Assembly: GCA_045591925.1 (NCBI GenBank)
Contig: JAZNTW010000001.1
Location: forward strand, 124,001 to 188,000
Source of the DNA: Firm-04 sp045591925
GTDB taxonomy: Bacteria > Bacillota > Clostridia > Oscillospirales > Ruminococcaceae
DNA length: 64,000 bases
Direction: 5' to 3'
In this document: in pieces, positions 34,896 to 43,647 of the stretch
Layout: every line of letters begins with the position of its first letter
Position numbering within the stretch: position 1 is the stretch's first letter
Program-made: the position numbers and the translations under genes
Notes under the pieces: model-generated
Databases searched by the model: none
Seen by the model: the letters and a program-made list of their open reading frames with translations, nothing else
Told to the model about the DNA's origin: nothing

Positions 34896-37451
34896 ATGAG
34901 CAAAAGACCGAAAAACGCAATTCGGCGGCCGCTTGGAGAACGGCGCGAATCCTATCTGCGCTTATTTATAGTGAGCTTCATTCTGATGATGCTGCTGATG
35001 GCGCCCATCATGGTATATACGGGCGGATATTTTGTCTATTACGGCGATTTTAATTCGCAGCAGCTTCCGTTTTACTATCTGGCACATGACGCGGTGCAGA
35101 ACGGCGGCTTCGGTTGGAACTGGCAGACAGACCTTGGCGCAAACTTTATCGGTTCTTATTCGTTTTATCTGCTTGGCAGTCCGTTTTTCTGGCTGACAGT
35201 CCCGTTCCCGCAGGAATGGGTGCTCTACATGATCCCGTATCTGCTGGCGCTGAAGCACGCGGTTGCCACTGTGACGGCATATGCCTATATCCGGCGTTTT
35301 GTACGCAGCCGTGAAGCGGCTACGATCGGTGCGCTGCTCTATGCGTTCTCCGGTTTTCAGATGTATAATGTGTTCTTCAACCATTTTCAGGATGTAACCG
35401 CATTCTTTCCGCTGCTGCTGCTGGCAATGGAACAGCGTGTGAATGAAAACCGCCGCGGCGTATTTGCGCTGTCGGTCGCGCTGATGGGACTCATCAATTA
35501 CTATTTCTTTGCTTGTTCGGCAGTATTTGCGGTGATTTATTTCATCATCCGCTGCACGAGCAAGGATTTTCATGCGAATGTCAGAGTATTTTTTGCCATT
35601 GCGCTGGAAGCGATTTTCGGCACGATGATTGCCTGTATTTTGATTTTGCCGGCAGCGCTTGCCGTTATCGACAATTACCGCGTCCACAATCGGATGTACG
35701 GCATGGATATGGTTGCATATTCCGACAGAACCAGAGTATGGCGCATTATCCAGAGCTTCTTCATGATTCCGGATGTGCCAGCACGACCGAATCTGTTCCG
35801 CTCCGATTACGGAAAATGGTCGTCCATCGCCGGCTACTTGCCGATGTTCTCGATGGCAGGCGTGATTGCTTTTATGTCGCAGAAGCGGAAGCACTGGGCA
35901 ACGAAGTTGATGGCAGTTTGCATGGTTTGCGCATTCATTCCGATTCTCAATTCAATGTTCTACACCTTTAACAGCTCCTATTATGCACGCTGGTTCTATA
36001 TGCCGGTGCTGATTATGGCGCTGATGACAGCGTATGCGCTGGATAATCCGCAGATTCGCTGGAAGGGCGGCATTATCACCTGTGTGCTGGTGAATCTTGG
36101 CTTCCTTCTGATTTCATTCTTACCTCGTAAAGAGGATGACGAGGTGAAATGGTTCAATTTTGCGAAGAATCCCGGCTATTTCATTGTGACGATTGTGCTG
36201 ACATTTTTGATGCTGTATTTCACGATATTGGTAGCAGCGGCGCGCGGCAAGAAGAAAAAGGTATACGAGCTTGCAACCTGGACAACCGTATTATCTTGTC
36301 TGTGTACGGGCGGCTGCATGATGTATTACGGAATCGGATTCGGCGTAGAACCGCGTTCTTATCTGAATCAATCCTACAAATCCAAGGACGAGGTTCAGCT
36401 CGATATGCCGGCGGATCAATTCGCGCGAATTGATATTTCCGAGAATATTGACAATTACCCGATGTTCTGGGGCTATTCCAATATGCGCTGCTTCCACAGT
36501 ATCGTACCGCCGTCCTTGATGGAATTCTATGATAAGGTTGGAATCAAGCGTGATGTGGCGTCGCGTGCAGAGACAAAATATTATCCGCTGCGCGAATTAT
36601 TCAGCGTAAAATATTATGTTGAATTGATTACCGGCAATGATGCGGATGAACAGCATGATACGGTGGAAGATATGCCAATGTTCAAATTCCTCAAGAAAAA
36701 CGGCAGCTACCGAATCTATGAAAATGAAGCGTATATCCCGATGGGAATTGCATACGACAGCTATATTGACGAATCGGAATTCCTTGAGATGGGCGATCTT
36801 GCAAAGCAAAAAATCATGCTCAAGGCGCTTGTTCTGAATGAGGAACAGAAAAAGACCTATGGCGATGTATTGACAGAAATTTCCGATGAACAGAAAAATG
36901 CGATGTCCGACGCGGCAATTCTGGAATACTGCAAGGAGCGTGCTGCCGAAACCTGCGAATCGTTCCGGTATGATACCAATGGCTTTGACGCTGTGATCGA
37001 GCTGGAAAAGCCGGAAATGGTATTCTTCAGTGTTCCGTATGAAAAGGGCTGGACTGCACAGGTCAATGGCAAGGATGCCGTTGTGGAGCGCGTCAATGTC
37101 GGCTTTATGGCAGTTCGCTGTGAAGCAGGCGAGAATACGATCACATTCACCTATGAAACACCAGGCTTGCGTGTCGGTATCATTGTGATGCTGTGCGGTG
37201 CGGCAGGTCTTGTGATGTATCTGATTCTGATGGCGATTCTGGAAAAAGGAAATGTGCCTCGTTATCCGAAGCAGCGACACTCCTATGATTATAACGGACT
37301 GGAGTTGTTTACGGAGCATCAGCATTACCTGAACCATGCGGCATGGAAGCAGAAAAAATCAGCGGCGCAGAAGACCAAGCCTGTATCGGTTCCGGAAACA
37401 CAGCCGGATGCGCCGGAGCAGACCGAGGAGGACATCCACAATGACGAATGA
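34896..37451 (+). CDS. YfhO-family polytopic membrane protein
   Basis: An 851-residue membrane protein with roughly a dozen hydrophobic segments in the first ~500 residues and a large outside/C-terminal region (about 500-780) before a final helix at about 775-795. The early GDFNSQQLPFYYLAHD motif with paired acidic residue and the following layout match the YfhO family, GT-C-like proteins implicated in glycosylation of wall or lipoteichoic acid polymers. The tail after the last helix is charged and cytoplasmic. Start 34896 follows AAGGTGGAGA. It overlaps the Nudix gene by 11 bp. Confidence 0.85.
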   Translation: MSKRPKNAIRRPLGERRESYLRLFIVSFILMMLLMAPIMVYTGGYFVYYGDFNSQQLPFYYLAHDAVQNGGFGWNWQTDLGANFIGSYSFYLLGSPFFWLTVPFPQEWVLYMIPYLLALKHAVATVTAYAYIRRFVRSREAATIGALLYAFSGFQMYNVFFNHFQDVTAFFPLLLLAMEQRVNENRRGVFALSVALMGLINYYFFACSAVFAVIYFIIRCTSKDFHANVRVFFAIALEAIFGTMIACILILPAALAVIDNYRVHNRMYGMDMVAYSDRTRVWRIIQSFFMIPDVPARPNLFRSDYGKWSSIAGYLPMFSMAGVIAFMSQKRKHWATKLMAVCMVCAFIPILNSMFYTFNSSYYARWFYMPVLIMALMTAYALDNPQIRWKGGIITCVLVNLGFLLISFLPRKEDDEVKWFNFAKNPGYFIVTIVLTFLMLYFTILVAAARGKKKKVYELATWTTVLSCLCTGGCMMYYGIGFGVEPRSYLNQSYKSKDEVQLDMPADQFARIDISENIDNYPMFWGYSNMRCFHSIVPPSLMEFYDKVGIKRDVASRAETKYYPLRELFSVKYYVELITGNDADEQHDTVEDMPMFKFLKKNGSYRIYENEAYIPMGIAYDSYIDESEFLEMGDLAKQKIMLKALVLNEEQKKTYGDVLTEISDEQKNAMSDAAILEYCKERAAETCESFRYDTNGFDAVIELEKPEMVFFSVPYEKGWTAQVNGKDAVVERVNVGFMAVRCEAGENTITFTYETPGLRVGIIVMLCGAAGLVMYLILMAILEKGNVPRYPKQRHSYDYNGLELFTEHQHYLNHAAWKQKKSAAQKTKPVSVPETQPDAPEQTEEDIHNDE

Positions 37452-38010
37452 GCTGCAATCAGCGCCGCATCTGAAAGAGGAGAAGCTCCGCAGAGAGGAA
37501 ATCTATCGCGGCAAAATTCTGAACGTATCCAGAGATACGGTTCTGCTGGAAAACGGTACAGAGGCGATTCGCGAGGTCGTGCATCATCCGGGCGGTGCCT
37601 GCGTGGTACCGCTGACAACGGATGGCTGTGTGCTGATGGTGCGGCAATTTCGGTATCCGCATCATATGGAGACATTGGAGATTCCTGCCGGAAAGCTCGA
37701 ATACGGAGAAGAACCGCTGGAATGCGCGACGCGTGAGCTGAAAGAGGAGGTCGGCGGTGAGGCGGAACAGCTGGAGCCGCTGGGTTCTCTGTTCCCAACG
37801 CCGGCATATGATGAAGAAGTCATCTATATGTATCTGGCGAGGGAGATCCGTGAAACATTCGAGCAGCGGCTCGATACGGATGAATTTCTGGAGGTTGTGC
37901 GGCTTCCGCTTGATGAAGCCGTGCAGATGGTGATGGATAACCGGATTCAGGATGCAAAAACGCAGATCGCATTGCTCAAAACGGCGTTTCTATTAAAATC
38001 TGGGCAATAA
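37441..38010 (+). CDS. Nudix hydrolase, ADP-ribose pyrophosphatase type
   Basis: A 189-residue Nudix enzyme. The Nudix box is complete: G-x5-E-x7-REL-x-EE-x-GG within the segment beginning GKLEYGEEPLECATRELKEE at about 80. The flanking VVHHPGGACVVPL and FPTPAYDEEVIYMYLA are typical of ADP-ribose pyrophosphatases (NudF/YqkG group). It hydrolyses ADP-ribose to AMP and ribose-5-phosphate. It is coupled to the YfhO gene by overlap, probably a transcription accident rather than a functional link. Confidence 0.9.
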   Translation: MTNELQSAPHLKEEKLRREEIYRGKILNVSRDTVLLENGTEAIREVVHHPGGACVVPLTTDGCVLMVRQFRYPHHMETLEIPAGKLEYGEEPLECATRELKEEVGGEAEQLEPLGSLFPTPAYDEEVIYMYLAREIRETFEQRLDTDEFLEVVRLPLDEAVQMVMDNRIQDAKTQIALLKTAFLLKSGQ

Positions 38011-38047
38011 AAAAACAATCCGGCGTGTCTTTTCACACGCCGGACTG
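38011..38047. terminator. Bidirectional terminator between Nudix gene and spoVG
   Basis: Perfect stem AGTCCGGCGTGT/ACACGCCGGA-type with a 4-6 nt loop. On the minus strand it is followed by TTGTTTTTTTATT, so it is a strong terminator for spoVG and a weaker one for the Nudix gene. Confidence 0.85.
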
Positions 38048-38066
38048 TCCGGAAACATCTAATATT

Positions 38067-38414
38067 TTAGATGGCAGGCTCTGCATCCAAAGCAACGTCA
38101 GCAACCGTGTCAGCGATAGGCTCCACTATCTCTGCCATTTCTGCTTCAGCCTGAATGAGTGCAAGCTGTTCCTGATAAGCGTTGAGAATCTGATTTTCCA
38201 GATATTCTCTTGCCTGTGCCGAAATCGGGTGGACGATATCGCGGAAAATGCCGCCCTCATCCTTACGGCTCGGCATTGCGACAAAGAGTCGATTTTCGCC
38301 CTGTACGACTTTGATGTCGTGAACAGCGACCATCTGATCGAGCGTAATTGAGATAATAGCCCGAAGTCTCCCGTCCATCATCATTTTGCGAATTTTCAGA
38401 TCGGTGATTTCCAT
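38067..38414 (-). CDS. spoVG: Septation/sporulation regulator SpoVG
   Basis: A 115-residue SpoVG-family RNA/DNA-binding protein. MEITDLKIRKMMMDGRLRAI, ITLDQMVAVHDIKVV and LFVAMPSRKDEGGIFRDIVH match the core closely. The last ~35 residues are an acidic/Ala-rich tail. In Bacilli it affects septum formation, sporulation and virulence factors by binding nucleic acids. The ATG at 38414 is preferred over 38426 because the family begins MEVTD and the ribosome site (GGAAGGA) is too close to the upstream ATG. Confidence 0.93.
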   Translation of the reverse strand: MEITDLKIRKMMMDGRLRAIISITLDQMVAVHDIKVVQGENRLFVAMPSRKDEGGIFRDIVHPISAQAREYLENQILNAYQEQLALIQAEAEMAEIVEPIADTVADVALDAEPAI

Positions 38415-38540
38415 GATAATGTTCATTCCTTCCGTTGAACTGATATTGCAGTGTGTCTAACTGAATCGGTAATCGTCGGAACGACCGGAGCTGTATTGTT
38501 CCGCATAAATACCGTTATAATATATCATATCATGAAAATG

Positions 38541-38568
38541 TGTATAAATTATGAACATTTTATGTCAA
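38541..38568 (-). promoter_or_regulatory. Promoter of spoVG
   Basis: Minus strand -35 TTGACA (38568-38563), 16-bp spacer, -10 TATACA (38546-38541). The leader would be about 120 nt. Confidence 0.6.
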
Positions 38569-38692
38569 ATTTAAATTTCAAGGCGGTTTTTAACAAATTT
38601 TGCAACATTCGGTGGTAGAATCATGTGATACGAGGGTGATACTCGTTCATACCGAATAGATTGAGAAGAATCAGAGAGGATTGTGTTCATTT

Positions 38693-40114
38693 ATGAGTTC
38701 CATTTTAGAAGGTAAGCAGCATATCCATATGATTGGAATTGGCGGCAGCGGAATGTATCCGCTTGCGCAGGTGCTCCACGCAAAGGGCTATCATCTGACC
38801 GGCTCGGATAACAACGAAACCGATACGCTTGCAGCGGTTCGGGCGCTTGGAATTTCGGTGCAGCTTGGACAGCGCGCAGAAAATATCGAGGGCGCAGACC
38901 TTGTCGTGTATTCAGCTGCGATTGCCAAGACGAATCCGGAGCGTGCGGCAGCAGAAAGCAAGGGTGTTGCCATGATGGAGCGCAGTGTGCTTCTGGGGCT
39001 TGTATCGGAATGGTACAACGACGCAGTCTGCATTGCCGGAACGCACGGCAAAACAACAACGTCCTCTATGCTTGCACAGATTTTGTTTACCGCAGGAATT
39101 GATCTTTCGGCGGTCATCGGCGGCAAGCTGCCTGCAATCGGCGGCAGCGGCAGAGCAGGTAATAGTGAGGTATTCGTTTGCGAAGCGTGTGAATATGTGG
39201 ATACATTTCTGCATCTTTCGCCGGATATTGCAGTGATTCTGAATATTGACGAGGATCACATGGAATATTTCCATACGCTTGACAATTTGAAAGCGTCCTT
39301 TACGAAGTTTGCGCAGAAATCAAGCAAATATGTATTGTACAACGGCGATGATGCCAATAGCTGTGACGCCATGGCAGCAGTGACCGGAAAGACAATGGTT
39401 CGCTTTGGCACCAATGAAAATTGCGAGTGGCGCGCAACGGATATCGAGCATACGGCAGAGCAGACGACTACATTCCGCGTATGGCATGACGGAAGCTGCC
39501 TCGGTACTGCGACCCTGCTTGTACCGGGAATGCACAATGTGCTGAACGCCATGGCAGCGATTGCCGCAGCTTCACTTGTTGGCTTGGATTTTGCGCAGTG
39601 TCAGGCGGGCTTGCTGGCATTCCACGGCGCAAAACGGCGTTTCGATGTCCACGCAAAGGTTGGCGGCATCACGGTTGCGGACGATTATGGTCATCATCCG
39701 GCAGAAATTGCGGCAACCCTGCAAGCTGCAAAGGCAATGCCGTTCCGCAGAGTCATTGCAGTGCATCAGCCGTTCACCTATTCGAGAACCGAGCGTCTGA
39801 TGGATGATTTTGCCGCAGCACTGCAAATTGCGGATATTGTTGCACTGACGGATATTATGGGCGGCAGAGAGACCAATACACGCGGAATTTACACGCGTAT
39901 GCTTGCGGAAAAGATTCCGAAGTGCATCTGGTTTCCGCAGGATGAAACAGAACCGGAAAATGATACGCGAAAATATCAGAATTTTGACGCGGTATGCGAT
40001 GCGGTTTGTGAAATTGCGCAGGCTGGTGATTTGATTATTACACTGGGATGCGGCGATGTGAATAAGCTATCAAAGCAAATTGCAGATGTACTGCGCGCCC
40101 GATTAGAAGGCTGA
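38693..40114 (+). CDS. murC: UDP-N-acetylmuramate--L-alanine ligase
   Basis: A 473-residue Mur ligase. GIGGSGMYPLAQVL (15-28) is the Rossmann UDP-binding motif and GTHGKTTT (116-123) the ATP P-loop. EDHMEYF (about 190) and DDYGHHPAEI follow in the central and C-terminal domains. It adds the first amino acid of the peptidoglycan stem peptide. ATG 38693 is used with AGAGAGGA upstream; the TTG at 38681 is too near that site. It heads the murC-lexA-zapA-U32 operon. Confidence 0.95.
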   Translation: MSSILEGKQHIHMIGIGGSGMYPLAQVLHAKGYHLTGSDNNETDTLAAVRALGISVQLGQRAENIEGADLVVYSAAIAKTNPERAAAESKGVAMMERSVLLGLVSEWYNDAVCIAGTHGKTTTSSMLAQILFTAGIDLSAVIGGKLPAIGGSGRAGNSEVFVCEACEYVDTFLHLSPDIAVILNIDEDHMEYFHTLDNLKASFTKFAQKSSKYVLYNGDDANSCDAMAAVTGKTMVRFGTNENCEWRATDIEHTAEQTTTFRVWHDGSCLGTATLLVPGMHNVLNAMAAIAAASLVGLDFAQCQAGLLAFHGAKRRFDVHAKVGGITVADDYGHHPAEIAATLQAAKAMPFRRVIAVHQPFTYSRTERLMDDFAAALQIADIVALTDIMGGRETNTRGIYTRMLAEKIPKCIWFPQDETEPENDTRKYQNFDAVCDAVCEIAQAGDLIITLGCGDVNKLSKQIADVLRARLEG

Positions 40115-40138
40115 TGATTCGAGAAAGGGAAATTTATT

Positions 40139-40726
40139 ATGCTGAATGACAGGGCAAGGGCGATATACAATTATATTCGCTCACGAATCGACGATGGCTA
40201 TGCGCCGACCGTTCGTGAAATTTGTCATGCGTTGGAAATCGGTTCGACCTCGACGGTTCACCGTTATATCAATCTGCTTGTCGAGGAGGGCTTGCTCGAC
40301 AAAATGGATAACCAGAACCGCGCCATTCGTCTGCATGGCAGTAGTGTGCGGAATGTTCCGCTGGTTGGAACGGTCACGGCAGGTATGCCGATTACGGCTG
40401 TGGAAAACATCGAGGACTATATCAGTTACGTGCCGGATCGCAGATATGCCGGTGACTTGTTTGCACTGCGCGTCCGCGGCGAGAGCATGATTAATGTCGG
40501 CATTTATCATGGTGATATTGTAATTGTCGAGCAGGGGAATACGGCAGAAAACGGTGAAATCGCGGTTGTCCTTGTCAATGGCGAGGAGGCTACGGTGAAG
40601 CGTTTCTATAAAGAAAACGGCGGCTATCGGCTTCAACCGGAGAATGATGCCATGGAGCCAATTTATGTGCAGGAAGCAGCGGTACTCGGCAAGGTTGTAG
40701 CACTGCTTCGCTATCTGGAACAGTAA
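40139..40726 (+). CDS. lexA: SOS-response repressor LexA
   Basis: A 195-residue LexA. An N-terminal winged-helix DNA-binding domain (1-65, APTVREICHALEIGSTSTVHRY) is followed by the autocleavage site Ala81-Gly82 in TVTAGMP. The S24 protease dyad is Ser116 (RGESMINVGI) and Lys154 (EATVKRFY). RecA-stimulated self-cleavage relieves repression of DNA-repair genes. It lies 24 bp after murC, so it is probably expressed with it. I see no obvious LexA operator in the short gap. Confidence 0.95.
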   Translation: MLNDRARAIYNYIRSRIDDGYAPTVREICHALEIGSTSTVHRYINLLVEEGLLDKMDNQNRAIRLHGSSVRNVPLVGTVTAGMPITAVENIEDYISYVPDRRYAGDLFALRVRGESMINVGIYHGDIVIVEQGNTAENGEIAVVLVNGEEATVKRFYKENGGYRLQPENDAMEPIYVQEAAVLGKVVALLRYLEQ

Positions 40727-40747
40727 AATAAAGAAAGGAAGAGCATT

Positions 40748-41227
40748 ATGATAAATCGTGTAAAAGTTGTACTGTGCGGCAGAGAATATGTCCTGCAAAC
40801 GGAGGACGCACCGAGCTATGTCTATCAGCTCGCAAAGAATCTGGAGAAGCGCATTTCGGATATCACAGAGGATAATCCGCGTGTTTCCGCACATTCTGCG
40901 GTCATGATGGTGGCACTCTCCGCGATGGATGAATTGACCAAAGCCAATAACAGCGTTGAAGTGATTCGCTCGCAGGTCAAGGAGTATGTCGATGAAGCCG
41001 GAAAAGCGCGTCTGGAACGTGATGCGGCGCTTCGTGAAATTGACGTTCTCAAGGCGAAAATTGAGCAGCTTGAAAACCTCAACAAGCTGAAATCGTTGAA
41101 AGACAGCATCAGCGATGAGATGCACGGAAAGAAAAAGCAGACAGCACCGGCAGAGACTGCTGCGGAGGCGTCCGACGCAAAGCCGGATGATGAAACGCAG
41201 CTGGCATTTGCGTCCTCGGAGCAATGA
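40748..41227 (+). CDS. zapA: Cell division protein ZapA
   Basis: A 159-residue ZapA: an N-terminal globular domain (MINRVKVVLCGREYVLQTED, family hallmark) and a coiled coil at about 75-120 (EYVDEAGKARLERDAALREI onward). The final ~30 residues are a disordered acidic tail. It cross-links FtsZ filaments at mid-cell. It shares an operon with murC and lexA, and its stop overlaps the start of the U32 gene (ATGA). Confidence 0.9.
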   Translation: MINRVKVVLCGREYVLQTEDAPSYVYQLAKNLEKRISDITEDNPRVSAHSAVMMVALSAMDELTKANNSVEVIRSQVKEYVDEAGKARLERDAALREIDVLKAKIEQLENLNKLKSLKDSISDEMHGKKKQTAPAETAAEASDAKPDDETQLAFASSEQ

Positions 41228-43296
41228 GGAATAGAACGGAGCTGCTTGCACCTGCCGGAAGTATGGAGTCGCTGCTTGCGGCGCTCCGATGCGGTGCGGA
41301 CGCGGTTTATGTCGGCGCACGGCAGTTTTCGGCGCGCGCGAATGCGGAAAATTTTGATCGTGCAGGATTATCCGAGGCTGCGGCACAATGTCATCATGCC
41401 GGCGCAAAGCTGTATCTTGCGATCAATACACTGTTGTTTGATACGGAATTTTCGGTGCTGGACGACATTCTCGAAGCTGCGGCGGAAATCGGTGCGGATG
41501 GCTGTATCGTACAGGACCTCGGCACGGCAGCATATATCGCGAGCCGCTTGCCGACGCTTCGGCTGCACGCCTCTACACAATTAACCATTCATTCGCCTGC
41601 CGGCGTGCAGTTTGCAAAGCGGGCAGGCTTTTGCCGTGTGGTATTGGCGCGTGAGCTTTCCGCAAAGCAGATTGCTGCGATTTGTGAAGAAGCGGCGCGC
41701 TGCGATATGGAGGTCGAGGTGTTTGTTCATGGCGCACACTGTATGTCTGTATCCGGACAATGCTGGATGTCTGCGGCAATGGGTGGACGAAGCGCAAACC
41801 GTGGATGCTGTGCGCAGCCTTGTCGGCTTCCGTTTACGGCAAATCCGGTTGACAAAACGGCGTGTGCGCTGTCTTTGAAGGATCAATCCTTGGTGCAGCA
41901 TTTGCCGGAGCTTTTGAAAATGGGCGTACGATCGCTGAAAATCGAGGGGCGTATGAAGCGTCCGGAATATGTTGCGGCTGCGGTGACCGCTTGCAAAGCT
42001 GCATTGCGCGGTGAAGCATACGATTTGCATGAATTACAGGCAGTATTTTCAAGAAGCGGTTTTACAGATGGTTATTACACCGGACAGCGAAAAGATATGT
42101 TCGGGATTCGCCGCAAAGAGGATGTGACGGCGGCACAGGATGTGTTTTGTCAGCTTCGGGCGCGGTATCAGAAGCCGTGTAAGCGCGCACAGCTCGATGC
42201 GCATTATGTGCTGCACCGTAATACACCGGCAACGCTGACCGTCACGGATGGGATCAGCAGTGTTGCGGTGACGGGCGATCAGGCGCAGAATGCGATATCT
42301 ATGCCGACCGATCTTGCGATGCTGCAAAAGCAATTTCAGAAGCTCGGTGATACGATCTATACAGCAGGAACCGTGACTGCGGATCTGGATGACGCGGTGA
42401 TGCTGCCGGCGTCAGCCTTAAATGCGATGCGCAGACAGGCAGTTGCAGATATGGATGCGGAACGGATTCGGCGCAATACGCCTGTGCATCAGCTTGCGGA
42501 TGCGCCCAAATTGCCGCAAAACAAAAAGCAGCATGAAAAACACCTGCGTATTCGCTTGCAAATCAGACGGTTAGAGCAGCTTTCGAGCATCACGGATATG
42601 ATGGATGAACTTGATGCACTGCTGCTGCCGTTACAGCTTGTTCCGCAATATTTGAGCGGAGAAATTCAGATTCCGATGGCGCGATGCCAGATTGTTCCGC
42701 CGCGTTTTATTTGTGATGAACGAGCAGTGCTTGAATTGCTGGAAATGGCGCGGAATGCAGGATTTTCGCAGCTTGCCTGTCAAAATGTAGCAGATATTGA
42801 GATGGGCACGATGCTTGGTTTTGCGCTACATGGCACAATGGGACTTCATGTGGCAAACAGCTACGCTGCGGAAGCCATGCGAAAGTATGGGCTGATGGAC
42901 GCGCTTTGTTCGCCGGAAGCACAGCGGATACCGGTGCAGTCGCTGCCGCTTGGTGTTTACGCATACGGAAAACTGCCGCTGATGCTGACGCGGAATTGCC
43001 CGATTCAGGCGCAGATTGGCTGTGCAAAGTGTCGGCATACGCTGATTGACCGCAAGGAGGCTGCTGTCTATACGGATTGTACGCGTCTGCTGGAAAAACC
43101 GGATTATGCGGAGCTATTTAATTCGGTTCCGATCTGGCTTGCGGACAGACCGCGTGCGTTGAATGATGCGGCATATGTACTGCTCTCCATGACCGATGAA
43201 ACGCCGCAGCGTGTGCGTGAGGTGTTGCTTGCGTATCTGCACAGTGAAACGGGCAATGCGCCTGCTGCGTATACGCGCGGAATCAATATCATATAA
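41224..43296 (+). CDS. U32-family peptidase / RlhA-type RNA hydroxylation protein
   Basis: A 690-residue U32 protein with the extended C-terminal DUF3656-type region. ELLAPAGSMESLLAALRCGADAVYVG opens the barrel; the family signature EVFVHGAHCMSVSGQC is at 165-180. Cysteines at about 173, 180, 196 and 200 (CCAQPCR) could bind an iron-sulfur cluster. Proteins of this architecture include collagenase-like enzymes and the RlhA protein required for 23S rRNA C2501 hydroxylation. The RNA role is more likely for this length. It is the last gene of the murC operon. Confidence 0.88.
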   Translation: MRNRTELLAPAGSMESLLAALRCGADAVYVGARQFSARANAENFDRAGLSEAAAQCHHAGAKLYLAINTLLFDTEFSVLDDILEAAAEIGADGCIVQDLGTAAYIASRLPTLRLHASTQLTIHSPAGVQFAKRAGFCRVVLARELSAKQIAAICEEAARCDMEVEVFVHGAHCMSVSGQCWMSAAMGGRSANRGCCAQPCRLPFTANPVDKTACALSLKDQSLVQHLPELLKMGVRSLKIEGRMKRPEYVAAAVTACKAALRGEAYDLHELQAVFSRSGFTDGYYTGQRKDMFGIRRKEDVTAAQDVFCQLRARYQKPCKRAQLDAHYVLHRNTPATLTVTDGISSVAVTGDQAQNAISMPTDLAMLQKQFQKLGDTIYTAGTVTADLDDAVMLPASALNAMRRQAVADMDAERIRRNTPVHQLADAPKLPQNKKQHEKHLRIRLQIRRLEQLSSITDMMDELDALLLPLQLVPQYLSGEIQIPMARCQIVPPRFICDERAVLELLEMARNAGFSQLACQNVADIEMGTMLGFALHGTMGLHVANSYAAEAMRKYGLMDALCSPEAQRIPVQSLPLGVYAYGKLPLMLTRNCPIQAQIGCAKCRHTLIDRKEAAVYTDCTRLLEKPDYAELFNSVPIWLADRPRALNDAAYVLLSMTDETPQRVREVLLAYLHSETGNAPAAYTRGINII

Positions 43297-43300
43297 AAAT

Positions 43301-43335
43301 GAAACGGGAGTACAGAAAAAACTGTACTCCCGTTT
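43301..43335. terminator. Bidirectional terminator between U32 gene and ACP gene
   Basis: Perfect stem AAACGGGAGTACAG / CTGTACTCCCGTTT with an A-rich loop. The minus strand continues with CATTTTTAT. Confidence 0.85.
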
Positions 43336-43352
43336 GGTTCATATGCTTGAAA

Positions 43353-43598
43353 TCAGAGGGAACCTCTTTCAGCGACGATCTCTGCAAGCTCTCCGACATT
43401 CTTCATACCGGAGACCTCTTTCATCTTAAAACGCATACCGAATGTGCTTTCGATTTCGGAGATCAGGTTAAAATGCTCGACGCTATCCCAGCCATCCACA
43501 TCAGCGGCGGTCATATCGTCATGCAGCTCGATGCTGTCATCATCAAACACCTCGCGGAAAATCGGCTCCAGAGCGTCCATTGCTTCTGCCTTTGTCAT
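43353..43598 (-). CDS. Acyl carrier protein of the MBOAT/DHHW cassette
   Basis: An 81-residue carrier protein with phosphopantetheine site Ser39 in VDGWDSVEHFNL. It is the last gene of a three-gene minus-strand unit with the DHHW protein and the MBOAT acyltransferase. This recalls DltB-DltC-DltD, but no DltA-like ligase is adjacent. The carrier probably presents the acyl group to the membrane acyltransferase. GAAAGGAGAACAAATC precedes the ATG. It differs clearly from the other ACP at 3499 in the residues around the serine. Confidence 0.87.
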   Translation of the reverse strand: MTKAEAMDALEPIFREVFDDDSIELHDDMTAADVDGWDSVEHFNLISEIESTFGMRFKMKEVSGMKNVGELAEIVAERGSL

Positions 43599-43647
43599 GA
43601 TTTGTTCTCCTTTCTATTTTCCCCACCGAAAGTGGGAGCATCCAAAA

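Noticed and set aside
38631..38647. Small inverted repeat ACGAG...CTCGT upstream of murC as an operator
   Set aside because: Five-base arms are expected by chance; no promoter could be placed beside it.
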